Of a DNA stretch of 5,674 nucleotides, positions 1 through 5,228 are shown one piece after another. The position numbers were made by a program, and so were the translations under genes. The DNA lies in assembly GCA_016462625.1 (NCBI GenBank), contig JAEMSV010000182.1:1-5674 (forward strand). Direction: 5' to 3'. This stretch comes from Solirubrobacteraceae bacterium (lineage in GTDB: Bacteria; Actinomycetota; Thermoleophilia; Solirubrobacterales; Solirubrobacteraceae). The notes under the pieces were generated by a model. That model saw only the letters and a program-made list of their open reading frames with translations. It was not told the origin of the DNA and did no database searches. Numbering within the stretch: position 1 is the stretch's first letter; every line of letters starts with the position of its first letter.

Positions 1-6
1 TTGGCA

Positions 7-57
7 GGTCGAGGAAGGGGGGTCCAGCGCGAAGCGGTGGACCCCCCTTCCTCGACC
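7..57. terminator. Perfect 20-bp hairpin, possible bidirectional terminator
   Basis: Positions 7-26 are exactly complementary to 38-57. Inside the 11-nt spacer a further CGC/GCG stem can form around a GAA triloop, across one G-G mismatch. No T-run follows on either strand. It could end transcription from a gene left of the window, as U-less hairpins are common in high-GC actinobacteria, or mark a structured DNA site such as an element end. The hairpin is read directly; its function is inferred. Confidence 0.6.
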
Positions 58-98
58 CGACCCGTGGCTCCTGGGGATTCGGGCGTCGGCGGGTCGGG
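56..98. repeat. 9-bp inverted repeat with 25-nt loop
   Basis: CCCGACCCG at 56-64 is the exact reverse complement of CGGGTCGGG at 90-98. It overlaps the last two bases of the 20-bp hairpin, so the two structures compete. The sequence is G/C-rich, so part of this could be chance. No function is assigned. Confidence 0.4.
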
Positions 99-103
99 GC
101 GGG

Positions 104-139
104 TGTTCGTCTCATAGGCCGAACACCAAGAGACGAACA
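104..139. repeat. 10-bp inverted repeat TGTTCGTCTC / GAGACGAACA
   Basis: TGTTCGTCTC (104-113) and GAGACGAACA (130-139) are exact reverse complements separated by 16 nt. The right arm is also the first ten bases of the first 14-bp direct repeat. The motif is therefore present once inverted and three times direct, an arrangement typical of operator or recombinase-binding regions. Binding is inference. Confidence 0.5.
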
Positions 140-171
140 ACTAGAAACGAACAACTAGAAACGAACAGGCG
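130..171. repeat. Three tandem 14-bp direct repeats (block A)
   Basis: Three adjacent 14-mers start at 130, 144 and 158. The first, GAGACGAACAACTA, and the second, GAAACGAACAACTA, differ at one base. The third keeps the first ten bases of the second (GAAACGAACA) and then diverges. No open reading frame explains them. They may be binding sites for a regulator, a replication protein, or the integrase/excisionase (arm-type sites). Confidence 0.6.
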
Positions 172-229
172 AGCGCGCCGAGACGAGCACACTTGCCGCA
201 CTCTCGACTCCCGCCGGCTGTTGACGTCC

Positions 230-285
230 GAGATCAACGAGTGGAGATCAACACGTGGAGTTCAACAGGTAGAGGGCAACAACGA
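230..285. repeat. Four degenerate tandem 14-bp repeats (block B)
   Basis: Four adjacent 14-mers start at 230, 244, 258 and 272: GAGATCAACGAGTG, GAGATCAACACGTG, GAGTTCAACAGGTA and GAGGGCAACAACGA. All share GAG and CAAC at fixed positions, and the period equals that of block A, giving a joint pattern of GA, four variable bases, then AAC. The block ends about 20 bp before the GTG of the next gene, so it may contain its promoter or operator. I see no convincing -10/-35 pair. Confidence 0.55.
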
Positions 286-305
286 CCCTCAGCGAACCTC
301 ACGAC

Positions 306-851
306 GTGAGCGGTGATCCCAACATCCTGTGGGACAAGCTGTGCGAGCTGTTCCGCGACGAGAACGACGGTCCGTTGCCCGAGATGCATCTGCGCGATGT
401 TCCCGCCGGAAGCGCAGAGCCGATCTGGGATCGCCTACTCGAAGGAGCGAAGTTCGCTCAGGCCGACGCGACGGTGTGGCTCACGGGTGACGACCGAGAC
501 GTCGCGGCCAACGATGTGGACAACCTCGCAGGGCGTGCGGAAGCGAACGAGATCTCGTCGATGCACATCGTGTTATCGAACGTCAGTGCCGAGGGCGTTC
601 CGCTGCCGGACCTCGGCGTCTCGATCTATCCAGGCGAGGTCACGATCGACTACCGCGTCAACGAGTGGAGTCCCGCCACGGTCAGCGCATTCGTCTCGTT
701 GCTTCTCGAGCTCCAGGCGCTGGCGCCCGGGTCGCAGGTCATCGCCGCTGACGAGGCGGGCCGGCCATGCGACGACGCAGCGCAACAAGCGCTGGCCTGG
801 GCACTGGACCGCAAGCGTCTCTCACGCGCAGACGACACGCCGCACTCATAG
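306..851 (+). CDS. Hypothetical acidic protein, 181 aa
   Basis: I do not recognise the family. The protein is soluble-looking, with no signal peptide or membrane segment, and is rich in Asp/Glu, including a GDDRD stretch near residues 61-65. The centre (about 85-120) alternates hydrophobic and polar residues as in a beta-sheet and contains LGVSIYPGEVTIDYRV. An amphipathic helix follows at about 123-140, and a charged tail ends the protein. The GTG start has no visible Shine-Dalgarno sequence, and an in-frame ATG at 384 (residue 27) is an alternative. It lies right after two blocks of 14-bp repeats. Its stop overlaps the convergent integrase stop by six bases, so the two transcripts must be antisense at their ends. 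A small accessory or immunity-type protein is possible, but nothing here proves it. Confidence 0.65.
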   Translation: MSGDPNILWDKLCELFRDENDGPLPEMHLRDVPAGSAEPIWDRLLEGAKFAQADATVWLTGDDRDVAANDVDNLAGRAEANEISSMHIVLSNVSAEGVPLPDLGVSIYPGEVTIDYRVNEWSPATVSAFVSLLLELQALAPGSQVIAADEAGRPCDDAAQQALAWALDRKRLSRADDTPHS

Positions 852-1979
852 GTCGAACAGCGTCGGCTGCCGCGCGCGTTGGCGCTGCTCCTCTCGGGCC
901 GCGACGATGCGCTCCGTCGAGTCCATGCGCTCGGCCGGGTCGAACTCGTCGAAGACGTGCGCGTACGTATCCAGTGCCATCTTCGGCGAGTGGCCGGCCT
1001 GGCGGGCGACCTCGACGACGTTGTGGCCCTCGGCGATCAGCAGCGAGACGAACGAGTGGCGCAGGTCATAGGGCCGGGAGCCTGTCAGCCGCGCTGCCTC
1101 GGCAGCAGGCATGAACGCGCGGCGCCGCCAGTTCTTCCAGCTGGCCGCGCTCCACGGCCGGCCGCCGTAGCCCGGGAACACCAGCGCGCCTCCCGAGCCG
1201 CCGGCCTCGATCCGCCAGTCGGCCAGGTCCTGAGCGAGTGGCGGCAGCAGCCGCACGGTGCGCCGTCGCCGCGTCTTGGTCTGCGCGACGGTGCCCATGC
1301 TCACCGCGGCCTCGATCAGCAGCGTGCGCTCGCGCACGTGTGACCAGGTCAGCGCCAGCGCTTCGCCGGGGCGCAGGCCCGCGTAGGCCAGCACGGAGAC
1401 GAGCGTCGCATCGCGCATCATGTTCCGGGCGAGCAGCCATGAGCGCATCGTCTCGACCGTCTCAGGGGTCAATGGCACGACGGCGCGGGTCTGCTGCACC
1501 GACGGCTTGCGGACCGAGCGGGCTGGGTTGCTCGGCAGCCGGTCCCATTCGCACGCGCGCTGCAGCACGCCCTGGAGCAGGGCCATCGACTTGCCGATCG
1601 TCACGCGGCCGACGCCGTCGGCCTCGAGCTCCAGACGGAAGCGATTGATGACCGCCGGGGTCAACTCGCGCAGCCGCAGCGAGCCCAGGCGCGGCAGGAT
1701 GTGGACGTCCCACATGGAGGCGTAGACCTGCAGCGTCGTCTTGGCGAGGTTCGGCTCGGCGTACAGGCGCCACCACTCCTCGCCGAACTCGGCGAGCGTC
1801 TCGCGGCCGGCGTCCATGAGCGCCAGCTCACCGGTGCGGCGGCGCCGGCGCACCTCGGCGTCGAAGGCCTCCGCGTCGCGCTTGCGCCCCAGGACCTTCG
1901 AGCGGTTGCTGCCTGCCTGACGCCAGCGCACGCGCCAGACGACCGTCCCGTCGCCGCGCTCCACGCGTTCGATGCTCAT
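846..1979 (-). CDS. int: Tyrosine recombinase / phage-type integrase, 377 aa
   Basis: This is a site-specific recombinase that would integrate and excise a mobile element by cutting and rejoining DNA through a tyrosine. Length and layout fit the phage integrase family. Residues 1-50 form a basic N-terminal arm-binding-like domain (GDGTVVWRVRWRQAG), about 60-150 a SAM-like core-binding domain (WDVHILPRLGSLRLREL), and about 165-345 the catalytic domain. Visible active-site residues are Arg203 in GLRPGEAL, Lys235 in TKTRRRR, Arg307 in YDLRHS, His330 in AGHSP and nucleophile Tyr339 in DTYAHVF. The first residue of the usual HxxR box is Tyr304, a substitution I recall from other actinobacterial integrases. 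The ATG lies within the stop of the upstream excisionase-like gene (ATGA overlap), with a GGTGAGG Shine-Dalgarno inside that gene, so translation is probably coupled. The gene looks intact. The C-terminal tail QRQRARQPTLFDL is basic, then hydrophobic. Confidence 0.95.
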   Translation of the reverse strand: MSIERVERGDGTVVWRVRWRQAGSNRSKVLGRKRDAEAFDAEVRRRRRTGELALMDAGRETLAEFGEEWWRLYAEPNLAKTTLQVYASMWDVHILPRLGSLRLRELTPAVINRFRLELEADGVGRVTIGKSMALLQGVLQRACEWDRLPSNPARSVRKPSVQQTRAVVPLTPETVETMRSWLLARNMMRDATLVSVLAYAGLRPGEALALTWSHVRERTLLIEAAVSMGTVAQTKTRRRRTVRLLPPLAQDLADWRIEAGGSGGALVFPGYGGRPWSAASWKNWRRRAFMPAAEAARLTGSRPYDLRHSFVSLLIAEGHNVVEVARQAGHSPKMALDTYAHVFDEFDPAERMDSTERIVAAREEQRQRARQPTLFDL

Positions 1980-2263
1980 GGCGAGCCCTCACCTTCTCGC
2001 TGAGCGAGAAGCGCCCGGAAGCTGCCGTTCGGCGGCGGAGGTACTCGCGGGTACGAGATCTCGGGCGGCTCGGTCCGGCGAACGGTGCAGGCGGCCACCC
2101 ATTCGTCGAATGCCTCGCGCGAGATCCGCAGCCGCGAGCAGAGCCGCGCGGCGCGCAGCTCGCCGCGCTCGATGGCGCGGTAGATCGCCCGGGTCGACAG
2201 GCCTGCCAGCGCCGCCGCTTCGGCGGGGCGCAGGAACGTCGCTGCTTCTCGCTCACTGGACAT
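1976..2263 (-). CDS. xis: Excisionase-like helix-turn-helix protein (HTH_17/MerR type), 95 aa
   Basis: This is a small DNA-binding protein of the excisionase/MerR-like class, which usually steers the adjacent integrase towards excision or regulates the int operon. Residues 10-55 carry the typical winged-HTH pattern: FLRPAEAAALAGLSTRAIYR as the HTH helices, IERGELRAARLCSRLRIS as the wing, and REAFDEWVAA as the final helix. The tail (about 60-95) is Pro/Arg-rich and looks disordered. The start at 2261-2263 was chosen because AGGGGG lies seven bases upstream and the domain begins just after it. The reading frame stays open upstream to 2575, but that part has no domain and is non-coding by character. 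The stop overlaps the int ATG by four bases. Whether it acts as a directionality factor or a repressor is inferred from position. Confidence 0.88.
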   Translation of the reverse strand: MSSEREAATFLRPAEAAALAGLSTRAIYRAIERGELRAARLCSRLRISREAFDEWVAACTVRRTEPPEISYPRVPPPPNGSFRALLAQREGEGSP

Positions 2264-2400
2264 GGTCGCCCCCTGAAGAGGGCGGCGGGGCAAAAGTGGC
2301 CCCCCTTGCTCGCCGGCGACAGGAAGCCGGTTCAGGCCCCTAAGTCGACAAGGCGGCCGGTCCTCTGGCGCCGGCTCTAGGGGACGGTGTCCCGCTCGGC
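2264..2400. other. Gene-free stretch upstream of xis with nested inverted repeats
   Basis: No gene is supported here. CCCCTA (2337-2342) can pair with TAGGGG (2378-2383), enclosing GCCGG (2356-2360) paired with CCGGC (2371-2375). Next to it GGGAC/GTCCC (2381-2385 and 2389-2393) forms a small hairpin that competes for the same G-run. Near the xis start, GGGGC (2287-2291) can pair with GCCCC (2299-2303). On the minus strand these would lie in the xis-int leader. The region should contain the xis promoter, but I cannot point to convincing -10 and -35 boxes. Confidence 0.35.
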
Positions 2401-2416
2401 CAGGAGAGCGACTGCA

Positions 2417-2443
2417 CCCGCTAAGCACGGCAGCCTTAGCGGG
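2417..2443. repeat. Perfect 9-bp inverted repeat in the divergent intergenic region
   Basis: CCCGCTAAG (2417-2425) and CTTAGCGGG (2435-2443) are exact reverse complements with a 9-nt spacer. The site lies between the divergent xis-int and exported-protein transcription units, where an operator for a regulator such as the HTH protein is commonly placed. It is less G/C-biased than most inverted repeats here, so it is less likely to be chance. It could also be a hairpin in either leader RNA. Confidence 0.5.
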
Positions 2444-2546
2444 ATTCAACGCGTCAAAGAGAGACGAGGCGTGGTCAATCGAGGACGACACTCCACAAGT
2501 GCGCAGGACAATTTCTTCACTCTTGATCCACAAAGGTGAACAAATC

Positions 2547-2656
2547 CTGCAGAAACCCCCGAGGTGCAGAGCCATGGCCTACGGTCGCCGCCGTGGCCTA
2601 GAGGGCACCACCCTCGAAGGCCACAAGACAACACCACCAGAGGTCACGCAGACCTC
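2547..2656 (+). promoter_or_regulatory. Hairpin-rich 5' leader with mutually exclusive stems
   Basis: Several stems can form before the 2670 start. CTGCA/TGCAG pairs 2547-2551 with 2565-2569. Hairpin A pairs GGCC-T-ACGG (2576-2584) with CCGTGGCC (2591-2598), with T2580 bulged. Hairpin B pairs GTGGCC (2593-2598) with GGCCAC (2619-2624), enclosing GAGGG/CCCTC (2601-2605 and 2611-2615). A third hairpin, GAGGTC/GACCTC (2640-2645 and 2651-2656), ends just before the Shine-Dalgarno. A and B share 2593-2598 and cannot coexist. This matches no riboswitch class that I know. The leader role assumes a promoter upstream of about 2545, which I cannot locate with confidence. Confidence 0.4.
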
Positions 2657-2669
2657 AGAAAGGCACTGC

Positions 2670-3074
2670 ATGGGAACACTTCGCCGAGTCTTGGCGGTGA
2701 CCGCCGCCGTCGCTGGAGTTGCCGGCGCAGCGGCGCCACAGGCAACGGCCTATCACGAATGGTCGTGCTCGAACTACAGCTCGTCGCAGGTCTGTTGGGC
2801 CGGCTACGGGTACCAGCCATATCGAGCCGTGCTCAACCAGCTGTATGTGCAGCGGTACGCCGTCTGCGCAAAGGCCTCGACCGCCGCCGGCAACACTCGC
2901 CTTGGCGAGGGGAACGGCTGCGGCTACAACACAAGCTACCGCGCGTCGTGTTTTGGCAACACGAGTCCTTCGTCGGCAGCCTACGTCTATTGGGCCGGTA
3001 GCGGCCAGCCAGCAAAAAACATGGGCACTGCCGCCTTCAGTGGTGAGTGGCTGCCCAACGGACTGTGTGGGTGA
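2670..3074 (+). CDS. Small exported Cys-rich protein, 134 aa, unknown function
   Basis: Residues 1-27 form a clear Sec-type signal peptide: MGTLRR, a hydrophobic Ala/Val core, and a likely cleavage site after APQATA. The predicted mature protein is about 107 aa, rich in Tyr, Ser, Gly and Asn. It has six cysteines (33, 42, 66, 84, 94, 133), an even number consistent with disulfides outside the cell. There is no lipobox, no catalytic motif and no membrane anchor. The ATG at 2670 was preferred over the upstream open frame (from 2499) because it starts the signal peptide and follows GAAAGG six bases upstream. The stop lies six bases before the next ATG, so the two genes are probably co-transcribed. 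The pattern VCAKA...GCGY...SCFG recalls small secreted proteins I associate with Solirubrobacterales, but I cannot name a family. A secreted structural, adhesive or antimicrobial role would be guesswork. Confidence 0.8.
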   Translation: MGTLRRVLAVTAAVAGVAGAAAPQATAYHEWSCSNYSSSQVCWAGYGYQPYRAVLNQLYVQRYAVCAKASTAAGNTRLGEGNGCGYNTSYRASCFGNTSPSSAAYVYWAGSGQPAKNMGTAAFSGEWLPNGLCG

Positions 3075-3080
3075 TTAGTG

Positions 3081-3719
3081 ATGAATATTATATCTGCATC
3101 CGCAGTCCGCTGGGCGCTGGCAGGCGTCACCGCAATCGCGATTGCCGCCGTGGCGGCTAGCGCCACGCCCAGTACGGGCCAAGAAAGCCCGGCTGCTGTG
3201 AACGACGGCAAGGCGCGCCGCGCGGCGCAGGTGTCAGACATGAAGGCCCTGCGGGACGTCGGCCGACGGGCTCCGGAGCACGAGGTATCGCGTATCAACG
3301 CTGCTTTGGAGAACGCAATCGCACTTCGGGATCACGCGACGCCCGAGAACGTGATCGCCGCAGTCCGAAAGGAGCGATTCGCTGCGACGGTGGGCATGGG
3401 CGACAAGGCGGTGTGCCTCAGCGTGCAGGATGCCGGTGGGTCAGGCTCCATGAACTGTCGCCCATTGCCGGAACCGGGCGCGGCTGCAGCCGACCAGGCG
3501 CCGATGATCTCGGTTGACACGACGGAGACCGGGTACCGCGTTACCGCGCTGGTCTCAGATGCCGTCAAGAGCGGCAGCGTCGTCGATGTCCAAGGAAAGA
3601 CAGTGACGAGCGCGGTGGTCAACAACGTGTTCGTTGCCGAGACGACCGACAACCCAAAGAACCTGACCCTCAGGTCAGCTAAGGGCGGAACGAACGAATA
3701 CCCGTTCCTCGGCGAGTAG
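3081..3719 (+). CDS. Exported or membrane-anchored hypothetical protein, 212 aa
   Basis: A hydrophobic N-terminal segment (about residues 10-28, WALAGVTAIAIAAVAASA) is a signal peptide or anchor. Next comes a charged helical region (about 45-105, including MKALRDVGRRAPEHEVSRI), a stretch with Cys112 and Cys126 that could form a disulfide, and a Pro/Ala linker. The beta-rich C-terminal domain (about 142-199) carries VTALVSDAVKSGSVVDVQGK and AVVNNVFVAE. This last domain resembles a short beta module I associate with Thermoleophilia proteins. ATG 3081 is preferred to GTG 3078 because GGTGA (3070-3074), which overlaps the upstream stop codon, is better spaced from it. The stop-to-start gap of six bases suggests an operon with the Cys-rich exported gene, and perhaps a shared extracellular process. 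Function is unknown. A strong hairpin follows the stop. Confidence 0.78.
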   Translation: MNIISASAVRWALAGVTAIAIAAVAASATPSTGQESPAAVNDGKARRAAQVSDMKALRDVGRRAPEHEVSRINAALENAIALRDHATPENVIAAVRKERFAATVGMGDKAVCLSVQDAGGSGSMNCRPLPEPGAAAADQAPMISVDTTETGYRVTALVSDAVKSGSVVDVQGKTVTSAVVNNVFVAETTDNPKNLTLRSAKGGTNEYPFLGE

Positions 3720-3734
3720 GGCCGGCGCATTCTT

Positions 3735-3771
3735 GGGCGGGGGAACCGAGTTCAACACCCGGTCCCCGCCC
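3735..3771 (+). terminator. Strong hairpin after the exported-protein operon
   Basis: GGGCGGGG (3735-3742) pairs with CCCCGCCC (3764-3771). Then, past a two-base GA bulge, ACCG (3745-3748) pairs with CGGT (3760-3763), leaving an 11-nt loop. It begins 15 bases after the stop at 3719. No U-tract follows, as is usual in high-GC actinobacteria. It probably separates the exported pair from the membrane-protein gene. Confidence 0.7.
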
Positions 3772-3807
3772 GTGCCGCCCCCTCCATGTGATGTCATTGC
3801 GGGCAAC

Positions 3808-4242
3808 ATGAGACGTCGTACTGCTAGTCAGGCATCATGGGGCGAGGATGTCCTATTTGCGTTTTGCGTGGCCACGCTGGCGGTCTGGCTCCTCCAGCGG
3901 GCCTCGCCGCCGATAAATGCCTCCTGGTGGGTAACGGCGGCTCTGGTAACGGGTGGCCTCATCGCGTTCGCAACGGAGTTGGCACCCTGGCGAGTGCTTC
4001 TCGCAACGGCCGGACTCGGCGCGGTCGCTGTCCTTGGTGCTGCGGGAGCCGTGACTTCTTGGACCGTCATGGCCGGAGCGGCCGCCATGGCGACGTGGGC
4101 CCTGCTTAGTGAACGAACCCCGCCTCGGCGGAGGCCCTCTCGGCGCGACAGACGTCGTAACTCAAGCGCCCTAGCTCAGCTGGGGCTGGTATGCGCCGTG
4201 CTGACGATGGCGACGGTAGCAATCGTAATCGCGCCGAGGTAA
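3808..4242 (+). CDS. Small polytopic membrane protein, 144 aa, unknown function
   Basis: About five hydrophobic segments can be seen: residues 14-30, 40-58, 62-82, 84-100 and 122-141. Between the fourth and fifth is a very basic loop (about 103-118, RTPPRRRPSRRDRRRN), which by the positive-inside rule should be cytoplasmic. No transporter, enzyme or receptor motif is recognisable. The ATG at 3808 was chosen because the open frame upstream runs back into the 3735-3771 hairpin and encodes only low-complexity Pro/Gly residues. The Shine-Dalgarno is weak (GCGGG, about five bases upstream). It sits downstream of the exported-protein pair in the same direction but behind a hairpin, so co-expression is uncertain. 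Its job may be linked to them only by being cargo of the same region. Confidence 0.7.
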   Translation: MRRRTASQASWGEDVLFAFCVATLAVWLLQRASPPINASWWVTAALVTGGLIAFATELAPWRVLLATAGLGAVAVLGAAGAVTSWTVMAGAAAMATWALLSERTPPRRRPSRRDRRRNSSALAQLGLVCAVLTMATVAIVIAPR

Positions 4243-4329
4243 CTCCAGCGACGACGGTGCGGACCCGCTTATCGGGATCTAGCGGCTGCGGCGCCCGTCA
4301 GCATGGGCCGGACCAACGTCGTGCAGCCG

Positions 4330-4353
4330 ACGAGCTCCCTCCCAGGGACTCGT
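4330..4353. terminator. Hairpin between convergent genes
   Basis: ACGAG-C-TCCCT (4330-4340) pairs with AGGGACTCGT (4344-4353): ten base pairs, one bulged C at 4335, and a CCC loop. It lies between the end of the membrane-protein gene (4242, +) and the end of the RHH-like ORF (4362, -), so it could stop transcription from both sides. No T-run is present. Confidence 0.55.
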
Positions 4354-4361
4354 GCGAGGGG

Positions 4362-4550
4362 CTAGGCAGCCGGGCGATCGGCGTCGCGCAGCACCTTCGT
4401 GACGACTGCGTGAGGTGACTTCCCGCTTGCCTCGGCAAGTCGCTCGAGCCGACGAGCGCCTTCACCTTTCACGCTCATGAGGATGCGCAGCGTGGTTCTG
4501 GGGCCACCCTCATGGTACTCGACGTAGGCGGGATCGCTCGCGGCGAGCAA
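4362..4550 (-). CDS. Short ribbon-helix-helix-like protein, possibly a truncated antitoxin gene
   Basis: The segment from TLRI to the end (residues 20-57 of the 62-aa reading) fits an Arc/CopG/VapB-type ribbon-helix-helix: a short beta strand TLRILMSV, helix GARRLERLAEASG, turn KS, and helix PHAVVTKVLRDA. Such proteins bind operator DNA as dimers and often act as antitoxins. No toxin gene is visible beside it. The start is doubtful. The frame stays open all the way into the tRNA gene, where it simply reads tRNA and terminator sequence. The first usable starts after that are TTG 4550 and ATG 4478, neither with a Shine-Dalgarno. It may be the 3' remnant of a gene cut when the region next to the tRNA was rearranged. 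Confidence 0.45.
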   Translation of the reverse strand: MLAASDPAYVEYHEGGPRTTLRILMSVKGEGARRLERLAEASGKSPHAVVTKVLRDADRPAA

Positions 4551-4636
4551 GGCGTCGAAGTCGCCGCAGAACTGTCCGGCGGCGTAACCGCGTCCAACCG
4601 TGGGTTGGTACCCGTCTGGTACCTCTCGCCGGGGCG

Positions 4637-4653
4637 CTCTCAGTGCCTGAGAG
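4637..4653 (-). terminator. 7-bp hairpin downstream of tRNA-Thr
   Basis: CTCTCAG (4637-4643) and CTGAGAG (4647-4653) are exact complements around a 3-nt loop. It lies about 24 bases after the tRNA 3' end on the minus strand. T-rich sequence (TTTCTT) comes before the stem on that strand, and no U-tract follows it. The likely role is ending the tRNA transcript. Confidence 0.5.
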
Positions 4654-4654
4654 A

Positions 4655-4765
<111 letters not shown>

Positions 4766-4827
4766 GGGGCTGTGATTCCCCACCGGCAACACCGGTCGAA
4801 GTTCTCGCGGTGACAAGCGTAGCGTGG

Positions 4828-4850
4828 CGGGCCCAGGACGGATGGGCCCG
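4828..4850 (-). terminator. 8-bp hairpin after the PilZ gene
   Basis: CGGGCCCA (4828-4835) and TGGGCCCG (4843-4850) are exact complements with a 7-nt loop. It begins six bases after the PilZ stop on the minus strand and precedes the tRNA, so it probably insulates tRNA-Thr from upstream transcription. No U-tract is present. Confidence 0.6.
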
Positions 4851-4855
4851 TCGCG

Positions 4856-5188
4856 TCAGGCGCGCGCCGTCCCGGCGAGCACGAGGCGCTCGAACTGGTC
4901 GAGCAGCTCGTCGGCGGGGTGTTCGAGGCGCAGCGCGTAGACACCCGGGCGATCGCAACGCATGACGCGCGCGTCGCCGCTCATCCGGACCCCCGTGGTG
5001 GGCTCGACGACGAACGCCACGAGCTCGTCGACCGCCAGCGGCCGCTCGGTCTCCACCAGCATCCCGGCGCCGGAGACGTCGACGGTCCGCCCGTCGACGG
5101 GGCCGCCGCGGGGCCGCGACAGCGTCAGATCACAGGTCATCCTCACGCGCGGCGAGGTCCGGCGGTTCGTCCGTGGGGCGGGACGCAC
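4856..5188 (-). CDS. PilZ-domain protein, probable c-di-GMP receptor, 110 aa
   Basis: This is a single-domain PilZ protein, which would bind the second messenger cyclic di-GMP and pass the signal to a partner. Both ligand motifs are present: RxxxR as R10-TSP-R14, and (D/N)xSxxG as D37-V-S39-GA-G42. Beta-barrel-like segments follow to about residue 90, then a C-terminal helix PADELLDQFERLVLAG. The GTG start at 5186-5188 is the first in-frame start that keeps the RxxxR motif with a short N-terminus. It has no clear Shine-Dalgarno, and ATG 17 residues in would cut off the motif. Frame-open sequence upstream (to 5551) overlaps the FG-GAP gene and is not coding in this frame. It lies 40 bases after the FG-GAP gene on the same strand, so co-transcription is possible. 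The partner protein is not visible. Confidence 0.85.
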   Translation of the reverse strand: MRPAPRTNRRTSPRVRMTCDLTLSRPRGGPVDGRTVDVSGAGMLVETERPLAVDELVAFVVEPTTGVRMSGDARVMRCDRPGVYALRLEHPADELLDQFERLVLAGTARA

Positions 5189-5228
5189 ACCATCATGGTG
5201 GCACGCAGGCCCAGTCCGCAAACCCGGC

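Noticed and set aside
130..285. CRISPR array
   Set aside because: The repeats are only 14 bp, are directly adjacent without unique spacers, and no cas gene is present.
313..1071. Long open frame on the plus strand across the hypothetical gene and int
   Set aside because: Its translation is Arg/Ser/Thr-rich with no domain, and it overlaps two better genes in other frames. It is a shadow frame of G/C-rich coding DNA.
2264..2575. N-terminal extension of the excisionase-like protein
   Set aside because: The frame is open, but the added residues have no domain. The ATG at 2263 has a strong AGGGGG ribosome site and starts just before the HTH.
2499..2669. Upstream start for the Cys-rich exported protein
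   Set aside because: It would bury the signal peptide inside the protein, and this stretch is rich in RNA hairpins. The ATG at 2670 has a well-spaced ribosome site.
3733..3807. TTG start for the membrane protein
   Set aside because: It lies at the base of the 3735-3771 hairpin and adds only Pro/Gly-rich residues. The ATG at 3808 gives a normal membrane protein start.
4788..4816. TTGTCA as the -35 box of a tRNA-Thr promoter (minus strand)
   Set aside because: No -10-like hexamer stands 16-18 bases downstream, so the promoter cannot be supported.
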